A stretch of 64,000 nt of DNA, taken from positions 1 to 64,000 of the forward strand of contig NZ_NSGJ01000007.1 in NCBI RefSeq assembly GCF_002286775.1. Direction: 5' to 3'. The notes under the pieces were generated by a model, which saw nothing but the letters and a program-made list of their open reading frames with translations, searched no databases and was not told the DNA's origin. This DNA comes from Myroides sp. N17-2. Lineage in GTDB: Bacteria; Bacteroidota; Bacteroidia; Flavobacteriales; Flavobacteriaceae. A program made the translations under genes and the position numbers. Of this stretch, positions 52,851-62,400 are shown piece after piece (position 1 is the first letter of the stretch; each line of letters opens with the position of its first letter).

Positions 52851-53510
52851 TTATTGTTCTTTAGAGTTTAGTTTTTTATATTTTTTTAGTGCCAATCTAT
52901 ACTCAGCTAGTACTACTTTGACATCATCCATCATATCGTTGTTTAACTCCGCGGCAGATATAGTAGAGTATCCCTCTTTATATTCGTAAGCACCTACTTT
53001 ATTGTTTCCCTTACGTCCACGTAGGTTACGATCTTTATCAATGATATACACATTTGCACTTGCTAAATCAGCATCTAACTTTCCTACTAAACCTAGTGAA
53101 TTATAAAACTCCTGTATTTCCTCTGGTTTTAAAAACACATAGTTCCAATTAGACATATCAGAGATAGGGCTAAGATCATCCACTACTTTCTGAGCTGCCT
53201 CTTCACTACCATAAGGTAACACCATCACTAACTGAAAATCTTCAAAGTCAAGGTAGCGTTTATAAATCTTTTGATTTAAGTTAAAAGCATCCCCTCTATC
53301 TCTATATAAATGCGCTCCTGGAAATCCAAGTACAGTTATCTTTCCATTTAAAGTAGGATTCTTATTTAAAAGGTCTTTCCCTTTAGGTAAATCATTTACC
53401 CCCTCAGTAATGATAGGCAAACGTTTAAACTGATTAACACCTGTTGCAAAGAATAAATATGCACAAATAGGCATAACAAATAGCAACGTTAGAATTAAAT
53501 ATTTCTTCAT
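52851..53510 (-). CDS. Sco/thioredoxin-fold-like membrane-anchored protein lacking the CxxxC motif
   Basis: The protein has 219 residues from MKKYLILT at 53510. An N-terminal anchor is followed by a thioredoxin-like domain (GKITVLGFPGAHLYRDRG, FQLVMVLPYGSEEAAQ, NVYIIDKDRNLRGRKG). The only cysteine is in the anchor, so it cannot bind copper as Sco does. It is 1 bp upstream of the true sco gene and may form a pair with it. A -7 element lies at 53535-53542, right after the previous terminator. Confidence 0.75.
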   Translation of the reverse strand: MKKYLILTLLFVMPICAYLFFATGVNQFKRLPIITEGVNDLPKGKDLLNKNPTLNGKITVLGFPGAHLYRDRGDAFNLNQKIYKRYLDFEDFQLVMVLPYGSEEAAQKVVDDLSPISDMSNWNYVFLKPEEIQEFYNSLGLVGKLDADLASANVYIIDKDRNLRGRKGNNKVGAYEYKEGYSTISAAELNNDMMDDVKVVLAEYRLALKKYKKLNSKEQ

Positions 53511-53534
53511 TTTGACATTATGTTGACTAACTAA

Positions 53535-53542
53535 CAAAAATA
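53535..53542 (-). promoter_or_regulatory. -7 element of the sco-DUF420 unit
   Basis: CAAAAATA reads TATTTTTG on the minus strand, 24 bp before the ATG at 53510. It merges with the T-run of the terminator at 53546-53569. Confidence 0.55.
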
Positions 53543-53545
53543 AAA

Positions 53546-53569
53546 AAAGGCGGTCAATAAACCGCCTTT
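53546..53569 (-). terminator. Terminator of the ctaB-cox unit
   Basis: AAAGGCGGT (53546-53554) pairs with ACCGCCTTT (53561-53569); on the minus strand seven Ts follow. It lies 18 bp after the subunit IV stop. Confidence 0.85.
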
Positions 53570-53587
53570 AAAATATATAATATCTTA

Positions 53588-53944
53588 TTAAAATATCCAC
53601 TTATACTGTGAGTTATGGAACACTTCATAGATGTAATTACCTTCTGTTAATACCAGTGCAATTAAATAAACACATAAGAAAGTAAGAACACCAGCTACAG
53701 ACCATCTTAATGATGCTGTTTCGTGCTCTAAGTGCATGAATGCCCACATAATATAATATGCCTTAACTATAGTCAAAATAATGAAAATATAGTTTAATAT
53801 ACTCAATCCGAAGATATGAGCATGATGTAAAGAGTCTGGTTTAATAATACCTAAAATAACCTCTACTATAGTAATAAGAGACATGATAACGAATACTGTC
53901 CATATTCTCTTTTTATTTGAATGATATGCTCCTTCTGCTGCCAT
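53588..53944 (-). CDS. Cytochrome c oxidase subunit IV family protein
   Basis: The protein has 118 residues with three membrane helices. The segment KAYYIMWAFMHLEHETASLRW is the signature of the prokaryotic subunit IV (COX4_pro/CyoD-like) family, which stabilises the oxidase core. It is the last gene of the ctaB-cox3-cox3-cox4 unit. Confidence 0.9.
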   Translation of the reverse strand: MAAEGAYHSNKKRIWTVFVIMSLITIVEVILGIIKPDSLHHAHIFGLSILNYIFIILTIVKAYYIMWAFMHLEHETASLRWSVAGVLTFLCVYLIALVLTEGNYIYEVFHNSQYKWIF

Positions 53945-53962
53945 TTTTCCTTATTTTAAAAA

Positions 53963-54943
53963 TTAAACTAAATAGAAGAATGTAAATACAAACACCCAAA
54001 CTAAATCGACAAAGTGCCAGTATAATCCTCCTTTTTCAACCATCTCGTAAGAACCTCTTTTTTGGTAAGTTCCAATCAATACGTTGAAGAATATAACGAT
54101 GTTAATTAATACTCCAGTAAATACGTGGAATCCGTGGAATCCAGTAATAAAGAAGAAGAAATCACCAAAAGTTTTGTGTCCATACTCATTGCGGATTAGA
54201 TTAGCTCCTTCAACTACTAATACTGCATCTCCGATACGCTTAACAGATTCTTCTCTTGTTAAGATCTCTTTGTGCTTAGCATCTGTAGTTAATTGAGTTC
54301 TAATTCTCACATTTGGATTAGCCTCAAAACCTGCTTTTACTTCTGCAATAGAATAAGTAGTAGTCTCTGGTCCTTTAACAAACCAAGTCCCTTTTGCTCT
54401 TGTTAAAGTAGCCTCATCTCTATTCGGATCAACTTTAGCAAAATCAGCTAATGCAATTTGCTTTCCATCTTCCCCTACGAACTGTAAGATAGACCCTCCA
54501 CGAGTCTCTACTGCTCCGTAAGTTCCTTTAATAAAGTTTTTCCACTCCCATGCTTGTGATCCCAAGAAGACTAATCCTCCGATAATAGTCATAAACATGT
54601 AAATAGCCACTTTATTCTTTTTCATTTGATGTCCAGCATCTACAGCTAATACCATAGTAACTGAAGAGAAAATCAAAATAAAAGTCATCAATGCCACATA
54701 GAACATAGGTGCTTCTACACCATGTAAAAATGGAAAGTGATTAAATACTTCGTCTGCAATCGGCCAAGTATCCATGAATTTGTAACGAGTAAACCCGTAC
54801 CCTACAAGGAATCCACAAAAAGTTAATGAATCTGATAATATGAAATACCACATCATCATTTTACCATAGCTTACTTTTAGAGGCTCATTTCCTCCACCCC
54901 AAGTAGTTTCTTTAGTAGCTGCTGTAGTAACTGTCGCTCCCAT
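53963..54943 (-). CDS. Cytochrome c oxidase subunit III with a large internal insertion
   Basis: The protein has 326 residues. Typical subunit III helices include KMMMWYFILSDSLTFCGFLVGYG and, at the end, GFHGFHVFTGVLINIVIF and LYWHFVDLVWVFVFTFFYLV. Between the helix around SQAWEWKNFIKGTYG and FGDFFFFITGFHG there is a soluble insertion of about 100 residues (EDGKQIALADFAKVDPNRDE ... IGDAVLVVEGANLIR). It is one of two adjacent subunit III genes; both are heme-copper oxidase components in the cytoplasmic membrane. Confidence 0.9.
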   Translation of the reverse strand: MGATVTTAATKETTWGGGNEPLKVSYGKMMMWYFILSDSLTFCGFLVGYGFTRYKFMDTWPIADEVFNHFPFLHGVEAPMFYVALMTFILIFSSVTMVLAVDAGHQMKKNKVAIYMFMTIIGGLVFLGSQAWEWKNFIKGTYGAVETRGGSILQFVGEDGKQIALADFAKVDPNRDEATLTRAKGTWFVKGPETTTYSIAEVKAGFEANPNVRIRTQLTTDAKHKEILTREESVKRIGDAVLVVEGANLIRNEYGHKTFGDFFFFITGFHGFHVFTGVLINIVIFFNVLIGTYQKRGSYEMVEKGGLYWHFVDLVWVFVFTFFYLV

Positions 54944-54987
54944 AAAATGTTGTTAGTTATAAAGTTTTCAAATTTAGTTTATTTTTT

Positions 54988-55572
54988 CTATTTAAAGAAT
55001 GTAAAAAATAAAAACAAATAAATCCACAATAAATCCAAAAAGTGCCAAAACCATGCACACAATTCAATTCCAAGATATTGCTGTGAATTATACTTTTGTT
55101 TAAAATGATTATAAATTACATACAATAGTGATAAAAGCCCTCCAGCTAAGTGAGCTACGTGTACTATTACGATCACATATAAAAATGATGTTGTAATGGT
55201 ACTCTCACTTCCTGTGAAGAAATATCCCATTGATACTACTTCGTTAAAGCCTTTGAACTGCAAAAAAACGAATAACAATCCTAATATCAAAGTAGAAACT
55301 AGATAAGTAGTCGTTTTATTGCGTTGATTTTCTTTTATTGCCTTAAATGCAAGGTGAAAAGTAATACTACTGATGAATATTACGATTGTACTATATAAAA
55401 AAGAGTTTGGTAATTGAAAGTCTGCTAACCAGTCTGGACGTGATTTACTCACCACATACGCACTTGTTAAACCTGCAAACACCATCATAATACTCCCTAT
55501 TCCGAAAAGCATCATTACCTTTAATGCTTTCCCTTTTCTTTCGTATTGTTCTTGAACTGTGTAATCCTCCAT
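54988..55572 (-). CDS. Cytochrome c oxidase subunit III (second, short form)
   Basis: The protein has 194 residues with five helices. Signatures include HVAHLAGGLLSLLYVIYNHF and the terminal LCAWFWHFLDLLWIYLFLFF. It matches the short subunit III form. Both subunit III genes adjoin ctaB (1 bp from it, 44 bp to the next), as often seen in Bacteroidota; they may be two parts of one complex. Subunits I and II are not in the window. Confidence 0.9.
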   Translation of the reverse strand: MEDYTVQEQYERKGKALKVMMLFGIGSIMMVFAGLTSAYVVSKSRPDWLADFQLPNSFLYSTIVIFISSITFHLAFKAIKENQRNKTTTYLVSTLILGLLFVFLQFKGFNEVVSMGYFFTGSESTITTSFLYVIVIVHVAHLAGGLLSLLYVIYNHFKQKYNSQQYLGIELCAWFWHFLDLLWIYLFLFFTFFK

Positions 55573-55573
55573 G

Positions 55574-56488
55574 TTATCTTAAAATTTTATCAAGTATATA
55601 GATTATCTGTATCAAAGAAATATACGTTACACTAACTAACATCAGTGAACGTGCTGCTTTATCAGTTCTCTTCTTATACAGTTTAATTCCTGCCCATAAC
55701 ATCCATAGACCAGCTAAAAGAACTAACACTGCAGATACAGGTGTTAGATACAGCCTACCCGTCATTCCAAATACAGGGAATACAGAAGCTATAATTAACC
55801 AAATAGTATATAAGATGATTTGTGTTGCTGTTTTTGAGTCTTTCTTTCCTGTAGGTAACATTGAGAAACCACCTCTCTCATAGTCATCATATAAGAACCA
55901 ACCAATAGCCCAAAAGTGAGGGAATTGCCAGAAAAACTGAATGATAAATAATGTACCTGCCTCGATACCAAAATTATTCGTTGCCGCTACCCATCCTAAC
56001 ATAAATGGTATAGCTCCAGGAAAAGCACCTACGAATACTGATAACGGAGTTACAGTCTTTAACGGTGTATATACACTCGTGTACAAAAAGATAGAAATCG
56101 CACCAAACATTGCCGTTTTTGGATTCACCATATATAATATGGCAATACCTGCAATAGTTAACACACTAGCTAAGATAAATGCCGAACTAGGCTTCACTCT
56201 TCCTGATGCAATAGGACGGTTCATTGTACGCGTCATTTTTGCATCTAAATCTCTCTCTATAATTTGATTGAATACATTCGATGCTCCCACCATACAGTAT
56301 CCTCCGATAGCTAACGCTATTACTGTAGTGATCTCAATACTTGCTAAATCGGGTATAGCTAAAAAGTAACCAGCTATGGTAGAAAAAACTACGCTGAGTG
56401 CCAACCCCATTTTAGTCATTTCTTTAAACTCCGTCAACACAGAAGTTGACGTATTTTTTTCAGACGATAAATTCAAAGCTGTTTTCAT
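55574..56488 (-). CDS. ctaB: Protoheme IX farnesyltransferase (heme O synthase)
   Basis: The protein has 304 residues with about nine membrane helices. The prenyl-diphosphate binding motif is NVFNQIIERDLDAKMTRTMN (71-90), followed by RPIASGRV. It attaches a farnesyl group to heme B to give heme O for the terminal oxidase. First gene of the ctaB-cox3-cox3-cox4 unit, with a promoter at 56506-56513. Confidence 0.95.
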   Translation of the reverse strand: MKTALNLSSEKNTSTSVLTEFKEMTKMGLALSVVFSTIAGYFLAIPDLASIEITTVIALAIGGYCMVGASNVFNQIIERDLDAKMTRTMNRPIASGRVKPSSAFILASVLTIAGIAILYMVNPKTAMFGAISIFLYTSVYTPLKTVTPLSVFVGAFPGAIPFMLGWVAATNNFGIEAGTLFIIQFFWQFPHFWAIGWFLYDDYERGGFSMLPTGKKDSKTATQIILYTIWLIIASVFPVFGMTGRLYLTPVSAVLVLLAGLWMLWAGIKLYKKRTDKAARSLMLVSVTYISLIQIIYILDKILR

Positions 56489-56505
56489 TTATTTTTAATG
56501 ATGTG

Positions 56506-56513
56506 CAAATATA
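56506..56513 (-). promoter_or_regulatory. -7 element of the ctaB-cox unit
   Basis: CAAATATA reads TATATTTG on the minus strand, 17 bp before the ATG at 56488. Confidence 0.65.
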
Positions 56514-57207
56514 GGTCATTTTTTAAAAACAATCCTTAAAAACAAACAGTACAGCCTTAATATAACGCTTTTTTAAATATCCTCAACCTTTAGTGTTCTA
56601 AAAAAACAACATGTAAACAAAACAACACTTTCACAAAAGAAACTAAGGTGATAATCATAAACAACTACGATTGCTATGCCTTAATTAGTACTTCTAATAC
56701 TAAGTTTTAACATATTACTTTTTTATACCCTCATCTATTAATCATCTTAACGTCAGATCTACTACTCTTTCATCCAAAAACAAACTACAATTCATCTGAA
56801 TATTACAAGTTCACAATAGTCAATTCACACTAAATCCTCTGCTAAAACGAATAACCTAATCACAAAATCTACACTTCCCCCTCAATCTATTAATCCAGTA
56901 CAACTAACATCTAACTGCTAAACATCACCTCCCTTTTACACCAATAAAAACACATTTGTTTTTTTTAAAACAAGGTCCTTTTTTACCTTAAAATTGAAAC
57001 TATTGATATTCATATGCTGATTTTTTTATACAAAATCTCTATATACCACATAAATGATACTCCTAATCAACTTTTTTACACATTTTTTTCAGGACAGAAA
57101 CAAATCAACAAATTAACAATCAGTATCTTAACTAAAAAACTCAAATTATCAATTATAGCTATAACACCCTTTAACCCCAGTGAATTCGGACTCTAGTGTG
57201 AAATACT

Positions 57208-57291
57208 AGGACATTTCAAGGACAATACTAGGACAATAGTTGGGTAAAACAGGCTTTTCTCCAACAATACTCCTTTTATTCTTCCGCTATT
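57208..57291. repeat. AGGAC-iteron/hairpin element, copy 2
   Basis: AGGACA units start at 57208, 57219 and 57230, each 11 bp apart. A hairpin follows (TTGGGTAAAA at 57240-57249 with CTTTTCTCCAA at 57254-57264, imperfect), then a tail ending CTTCCGCTATT at 57291. Distances match copy 1 (22380-22463) exactly. Upstream, AGCTATAACACCCTTT resembles AGCTACAACACCCTTT before copy 1. Confidence 0.65.
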
Positions 57292-57444
57292 GTTCTCCTA
57301 TTAAACACTCCTGTGAAAATTACATTACACAGAGATGTGATTATATCATCCCTCAAATAAGTTGATTTACTCTTTTAGCTATGACATACTTAATTTTGAT
57401 CTTTTTTAAAATTCCAATATTAGAAGTACTCACGTCACACATAA

Positions 57445-57642
57445 AGAAGATCAATTCATCTTATTTGTGCTGATCTGTTTATAGAAGTAGAAAAACTAAA
57501 TGCAGAGTATGAATTTGCACAACATTACAAATTGACAAAGAGAAGGTAATCTCAACTACAAAAGGAAGTTATAGATATAGGTATAAAACTATTTAGAACT
57601 ACTAGGACATTTATATCTGTAGAAAACAGAATAATACAGTAG
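57445..57642 (+). pseudogene. Possible relic of a coding sequence
   Basis: One frame reads DLFIEVEKLNAEYEFAQHYK, LTKRR, stop, then SQLQKEVIDIGIKLFRTTR and FISVENRIIQ before the next stop. Amino acid content looks protein-like and there is no usable start. It may be the remnant of a gene or mobile element; no family is recognised. Confidence 0.2.
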
Positions 57643-57772
57643 ACTAAACTAATTTTAATTGATAAAATGGATACCAACACGTTAAACTAACATTTAGAAG
57701 TCAATAACGCATTAAGTCTCAAAAATAAAGTAACACCCCATAATAGAATAGATCGGAGACTTAAAGGCATAA

Positions 57773-57801
57773 AAAAAGACATCTTTATAAGATGTCTTTT
57801 T
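57773..57801 (-). terminator. Terminator of deoC
   Basis: AAAAAGACATCTT (57773-57785) pairs perfectly with AAGATGTCTTTTT (57789-57801) around TAT, about 20 bp after the deoC stop. Confidence 0.85.
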
Positions 57802-57823
57802 CATATTTTGGAAGATATATTAC

Positions 57824-58570
57824 TTAGTAACTATCTACAGTACCTGTACCATCAACGATAGTCTTAGCAGATGATGTTCCTAAACGCTTAACTCCTAAGT
57901 CAATTAACTTAACAGCGAAGTCTTTATCTCTAACACCACCAGAAGCTTTAACTGATAATGGCCCAGCATTCTCTAACATAAGAACCATAGCCTCTAGTGT
58001 AGCACCATTAGGCTTTCCTCCTTCTGTTTTATAGAATCCAGTAGATGATTTTACAAATACCTTTTCATAATCCTTCTCACTAAACTTAGACATTACTACA
58101 TTTTTAATTAATGCAGTTAACTGAACGATTTGATTATCTGTCAAAGCAGCAGTCTCTAATATCCATTTAACAACTTTTCCAGCTTCAAGACCATACTTAG
58201 TACACTCTTCTACTTCTTTTTTCACTTTCTCAACTTCTCCGTTTTTAAACGCAGTATAGTCTACAACATAATCAATCTCATCAACTCCATCAGCTACAGC
58301 TTGTTTAGCTTCAGCTAACTTAGCTTCAAGTCCACGATTTCCTTCTGGAAAGTCGATAACTGTACCGATTGCTACTTTAGAGTTAGCAGCATCTACCATT
58401 TTACGTCCCATTTTTACTTGATCAGGACGGATCATCGCTAACTTAAATTTTTCATCAATTGCTTCTTGAATCAAATCAGCTACTATTTGATTATTTTCTA
58501 CTTCACTAACTCCAGCTTGATCAGCTAATTTTAAGTAAGTAGAATCCATAAATTCCCTTAAGTCTTTCAT
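57824..58570 (-). CDS. deoC: Deoxyribose-phosphate aldolase
   Basis: The protein has 248 residues. The Schiff-base lysine is Lys174 (VFVKSSTGF), with Lys208 (VKASGGVRD) and Asp100 (DEIDYVVDY) completing the catalytic set. DeoC cleaves 2-deoxyribose 5-phosphate to glyceraldehyde 3-phosphate and acetaldehyde. It is flanked by terminators on both sides and appears to be monocistronic. Confidence 0.96.
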   Translation of the reverse strand: MKDLREFMDSTYLKLADQAGVSEVENNQIVADLIQEAIDEKFKLAMIRPDQVKMGRKMVDAANSKVAIGTVIDFPEGNRGLEAKLAEAKQAVADGVDEIDYVVDYTAFKNGEVEKVKKEVEECTKYGLEAGKVVKWILETAALTDNQIVQLTALIKNVVMSKFSEKDYEKVFVKSSTGFYKTEGGKPNGATLEAMVLMLENAGPLSVKASGGVRDKDFAVKLIDLGVKRLGTSSAKTIVDGTGTVDSY

Positions 58571-58592
58571 AATCTAAATATATTAAAAACAA

Positions 58593-58620
58593 AAAATGAC
58601 CCCAACATTGAGGTCATTTT
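58593..58620 (-). terminator. Terminator after the sprA-gcvH-vanZ unit
   Basis: AAAATGACC (58593-58601) pairs with GGTCATTTT (58612-58620), with inner CAA/TTG pairing. It lies just beyond the vanZ-like stop. Confidence 0.7.
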
Positions 58621-58626
58621 GTAATC

Positions 58627-59007
58627 TTATTTCTTTCTTTTGAAAAGAGTCAAACATAGTAATACCCCAAATAAACTACCTAGACAGTTTGCTAGTTCAT
58701 CCGCCCATTCGGCGCTTCGTGTAGGTGAGAAGAAATATTGTAACATTTCGACTATACCACCCATCACACTAGCAATAGTAAAGATAAGGATACTTAACCA
58801 AATTCTTGACTTATTTGGCATACTTTTTACACTATATACAAACCAAATTATGGAAAATACAAAATAAAAAGTAAAATGTGCAACTTTGTCCTTATAAGGG
58901 ATATCAAATCGTGGTGCTTTTGCAATAGCTTCACTACTTAACAAGCAAGCTGCCAAAACAGCTCCTGTCCAGAGTACTCCTAATGCAAAGTATAATTTAC
59001 GCTCCAA
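58627..59007 (-). CDS. VanZ-family membrane protein
   Basis: The protein has 126 residues with four hydrophobic segments. [16 protein letters not shown] and the segment [29 protein letters not shown] are the VanZ-like signature. The role of these chromosomal VanZ-like proteins is unknown. The frame must start at the TTG at 59007, because a stop codon directly precedes it; it overlaps gcvH by 11 bp, so translation is probably coupled. GcvH-VanZ neighbouring is conserved in flavobacteria. Confidence 0.88.
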   Translation of the reverse strand: MERKLYFALGVLWTGAVLAACLLSSEAIAKAPRFDIPYKDKVAHFTFYFVFSIIWFVYSVKSMPNKSRIWLSILIFTIASVMGGIVEMLQYFFSPTRSAEWADELANCLGSLFGVLLCLTLFKRKK

Positions 59008-59377
59008 TCAATTCTTTATATTGTGCATCTGTTAATAGATCAGCAATCTCATCTACATTAGATACTTTAATTTTAATCATCCATCCTGCTCCGTAAGCAT
59101 CTGTGTTTACTAATTCTGGTTCAGTCTCTAAACCTTCATTAAATTCAATAACCTCTCCTGACAATGGTAAGAATAAGTCAGAAACCGTTTTTACTGCTTC
59201 TACAGTACCGAAAACTTCGTCTTTATCTAAAGTTTGATCCAATGTCTCAACCTCTACATAAACGATGTCTCCCAATTCTCTCTGTGCGAAATCAGTAATT
59301 CCTACAGTAGCAACATCTCCTTCGATAGCTACCCATTCGTGATCTTTTGTGTACTTTAAATTAGCTGGTATATTCAT
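58997..59377 (-). CDS. gcvH: Glycine cleavage system H protein
   Basis: The protein has 126 residues. The lipoyl-attachment lysine is Lys63 in the motif [12 protein letters not shown]. The N-terminus [11 protein letters not shown] is typical. GcvH shuttles the aminomethyl group between the P, T and L proteins. No other gcv gene is nearby. It has a -7 element at 59394-59401, and sprA lies upstream. Confidence 0.97.
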   Translation of the reverse strand: MNIPANLKYTKDHEWVAIEGDVATVGITDFAQRELGDIVYVEVETLDQTLDKDEVFGTVEAVKTVSDLFLPLSGEVIEFNEGLETEPELVNTDAYGAGWMIKIKVSNVDEIADLLTDAQYKELIGA

Positions 59378-59393
59378 TATAATAAGTTTTTAG

Positions 59394-59401
59394 CAAATGT
59401 A
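59394..59401 (-). promoter_or_regulatory. -7 element of gcvH
   Basis: CAAATGTA reads TACATTTG on the minus strand, 16 bp before the gcvH ATG, in the 57-bp gap after sprA. Confidence 0.6.
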
Positions 59402-59434
59402 TAATATTATTACATAATGTGGAATTAATAAGCA

Positions 59435-62400
59435 TTAATTTCCAAAATTATATCGCATTGTAAACCCTGCGCGGATATTCGTGATAGGATACATTGTAGA
59501 AATAACTGCTTTAGAGAATGAATGATCATAAAAGAAGAGAACTTGCAAGTTTTTACTTAACATATAGTCTGCTCCTAATCTTAAAGACCACATATCTTGC
59601 CCTCCTCCTGATTGGCTATTACCATAATCAAGGTATCTAACCACTGTCTCTCTCTTAGTAAGTGTAAAATCTGCTTTAATATTAATATCACTAGATATTC
59701 TACCTCCCATACCTCCATTAGCATAAGATGAAACAAACCCAACATCTTTCACTCTATATCCCAATCCTAAAACGAAGTCATTTCCATTGGTCTCAGTCAA
59801 TAAATTATTATCAAAACTCAATGACAACATTCTATCTTTTCTCATCTCTAAAGACATTCTAATCGAGGTCTTAGTCTCAGCATCAAATCGAATCAAAGGA
59901 TTAAACTGCTCAAACATCGTTGCGTTATTAACCACATATTTATCAGGGTAATTTCCGTATTTATTTGGCGTATTTGGCGCTTTATAATAATCCGTATTAT
60001 AACTAAATAACCCAAGTGTATAAGATGCTCTATATCCGTGAGAAAGAGAGAAGTTTTTAAAGTTTTCTTTAAACCAACCTATTTTCATTAACCCTCTATA
60101 CTTCAAGTTCCAGTTTGGCAATGGTAAATTTCTAAATAAACCAGTCGATACCTTATTCGCATCTTGTCCTGTGTAAGCTGCCAAGAAAGATGGCAATAAC
60201 ACTGACTGGCTTCCTTTACTATATCCTAATGGAAATCCTTCTTTGTCAAGGTTATTTGGATTAGTAATATCTATACCGCGCTCTGTCGCTAATCTATTCG
60301 CTACGATAATACGATTATCTAACATCCTATCGAATGTAGCCGAACTCATTAGATCACTACTAGAGAATGACGTTCCGATCATTACAGTAGAGATACTGAA
60401 GTTTCCATAGCTATAAGGAGCCTGTGCCTTGTATTCACCATTCTCTACGGCAAATTGCTCAGAGTAATTATCCGACTTCATACGCTCTGCATATAAATCA
60501 ATCGTCAAGTCGGGAATCAATACTACAGAAGCATTAATGTTCAATGTCTTATTACTAATCGTTGTATAAGGTTGATTCATTTCAGGGAATTCTGTTAAGT
60601 ATCCACTGCGAGCAGCACTATATCTAATGTCAGCTTGACTACCAAATACAAATCCTAAATCAGGTTTTGTTGTTCCAAAGAACCCTACACTAGGCAAAAA
60701 TCCAGGTAACATCGTACCGCTATTTTCAGAGTAATTAACTTGAATATTCTTCACTGATGTAAGCACTCCAATCATCAAATCTTTAGTAGCTGTCATAAAA
60801 GCAGAAGGCTCACTATCTCCCTTCTCTTTTTTATCTTTCTTCTTCACATCGTCTTTCGTCTGCACTACTTTTTGTCCAGGTACTATAGCTGCTTTTTTCG
60901 CTTTTGAAGTAGTCTTATTACGATCAGTACTCTTCACTAATCCCAAATAGCGATAAAGCGTTTCCATACCTAATGTCGTATTTAAACGTTGCGTTCTAGC
61001 ATTCTGAATCGTATTTCCTAGATTGTAATTTACACCGTCAATCTCAATATTAGAATATGCTTCTGATGCACGTTGCCAGTTAAAACTTCCTGTATAAGCA
61101 TAATTAGAACGAATAAATGATAAAGCTGGTATTTTACTAAAAGGCAATTCATAGTTAACAGTTAACTGCTGTGTAAACTGATTCGGCTCACCAATATTAA
61201 AATAATCATCCCAAATAGTATTCGAATTATCAATCACTCCATTCACACTATCATAGTAATTACGCACAACATTATTACTACCCCCAATATAACTTAATCT
61301 TAAAGATTTAGTCAAATCAAAGTTGAATCCAAAGTTATAGTTAAAGAAGTAGTTTCTTCTGTATAATGGGTCTAGCCCAATACCTTCCACATCTATTAAT
61401 CTAAACTCTTGTCTATTATACTGACGCATAATATTAGAACTAAATGAGATATTACTTGGCACATAATTAAAGTTAAAATCCTTCAATAATGCCCAATAAT
61501 TACCTTGCATAAAACCAACCTTCTTAAATGGTTCAATAGTTTTGGTCTCGAATGCATAAGTGTAATCTAATGATGAACGCACCTGTTGTTCTAACATAGA
61601 TTCTATCTCAAAGTCGTGGTGTTTTACCTCATTATATGAATGTGATAAAGTAACATTCTCTATATCATAAATATGATTTTTCTTCTCAGGATTCTTCTGT
61701 TTATTAACCCCAATAAAGTTGATACTTTTACGTCTCGTATAATCCATCGCACGCTTCTCAGCTTCTTCAGCTTCTGCAGAAGACTTCGCTCCAGACTTAA
61801 TTAAACTCAACTTTAAATCTGGATTCATAGGGTCGTATTCTGGAGTAATAAACTCCTCACTCACTGCGTAATTAAAAGGCAAAGTAATACCCCATTTCTT
61901 AGGTAGTAATTGTCCTAAATTCACATTAGTCATTACGCTATATGACTTTCTATCTTCACGACTACGTTGCTGTGGTCCTTGCTCTAATCCTCCAAAACCT
62001 ATAGTAGATTTCATCCCTGTCACAGAGAAGTTAGCGAAATCTGCAAGATTACCATCAACAGTAGCCATTGCTGCCCATCCTCCTTTATTGTCCATATCAG
62101 ACATACGCAACTCATCAAACCAAAACTCTCCTGACAATGCCTCTGCTCCAGGTGTAATATTTCTAACACCTATCATCATCATTCTTACCTTACCAAAGTT
62201 AGGATTACCCTTAATACCGTATCTCAGTTTATTTGGTTTATCCCCTGCGCTGTTATCTAAATCTCTCTCATCAACATAAAATACCTTAGATGTATCAAAC
62301 CCAGGTTTTGACACCTCACCCATTTTTAAAACTTTCAACTTTGCTAACAAATCTAGAGATACATCTAGTTCATTCTCTTTAGGCCAAATATTCTCAGGGC

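Larger units (their letters stand above)
56514..57772. other. Long AT-rich intergenic region with repeats and a possible gene relic
   Basis: No intact gene is recognised in 1.26 kb. A 60-codon frame at 57014-57196 has no protein-like features. The region carries AGGAC-element copy 2 (57208-57291), a further TACTAGGACATTT at 57600-57612, and a frame open from 57445 to 57640 apart from one TAA at 57547 that reads like decayed coding sequence. Confidence 0.5.

Noticed and set aside
57014..57196. 60-codon frame in the large gap
   Set aside because: Low-complexity AT-rich translation without protein-like features or promoter.
56514..57772. Possible tRNA, rRNA or CRISPR array in the gaps
   Set aside because: No cloverleaf, rRNA-like sequence or regularly spaced long repeats were seen; the 11-bp AGGAC units are too short and few for CRISPR.
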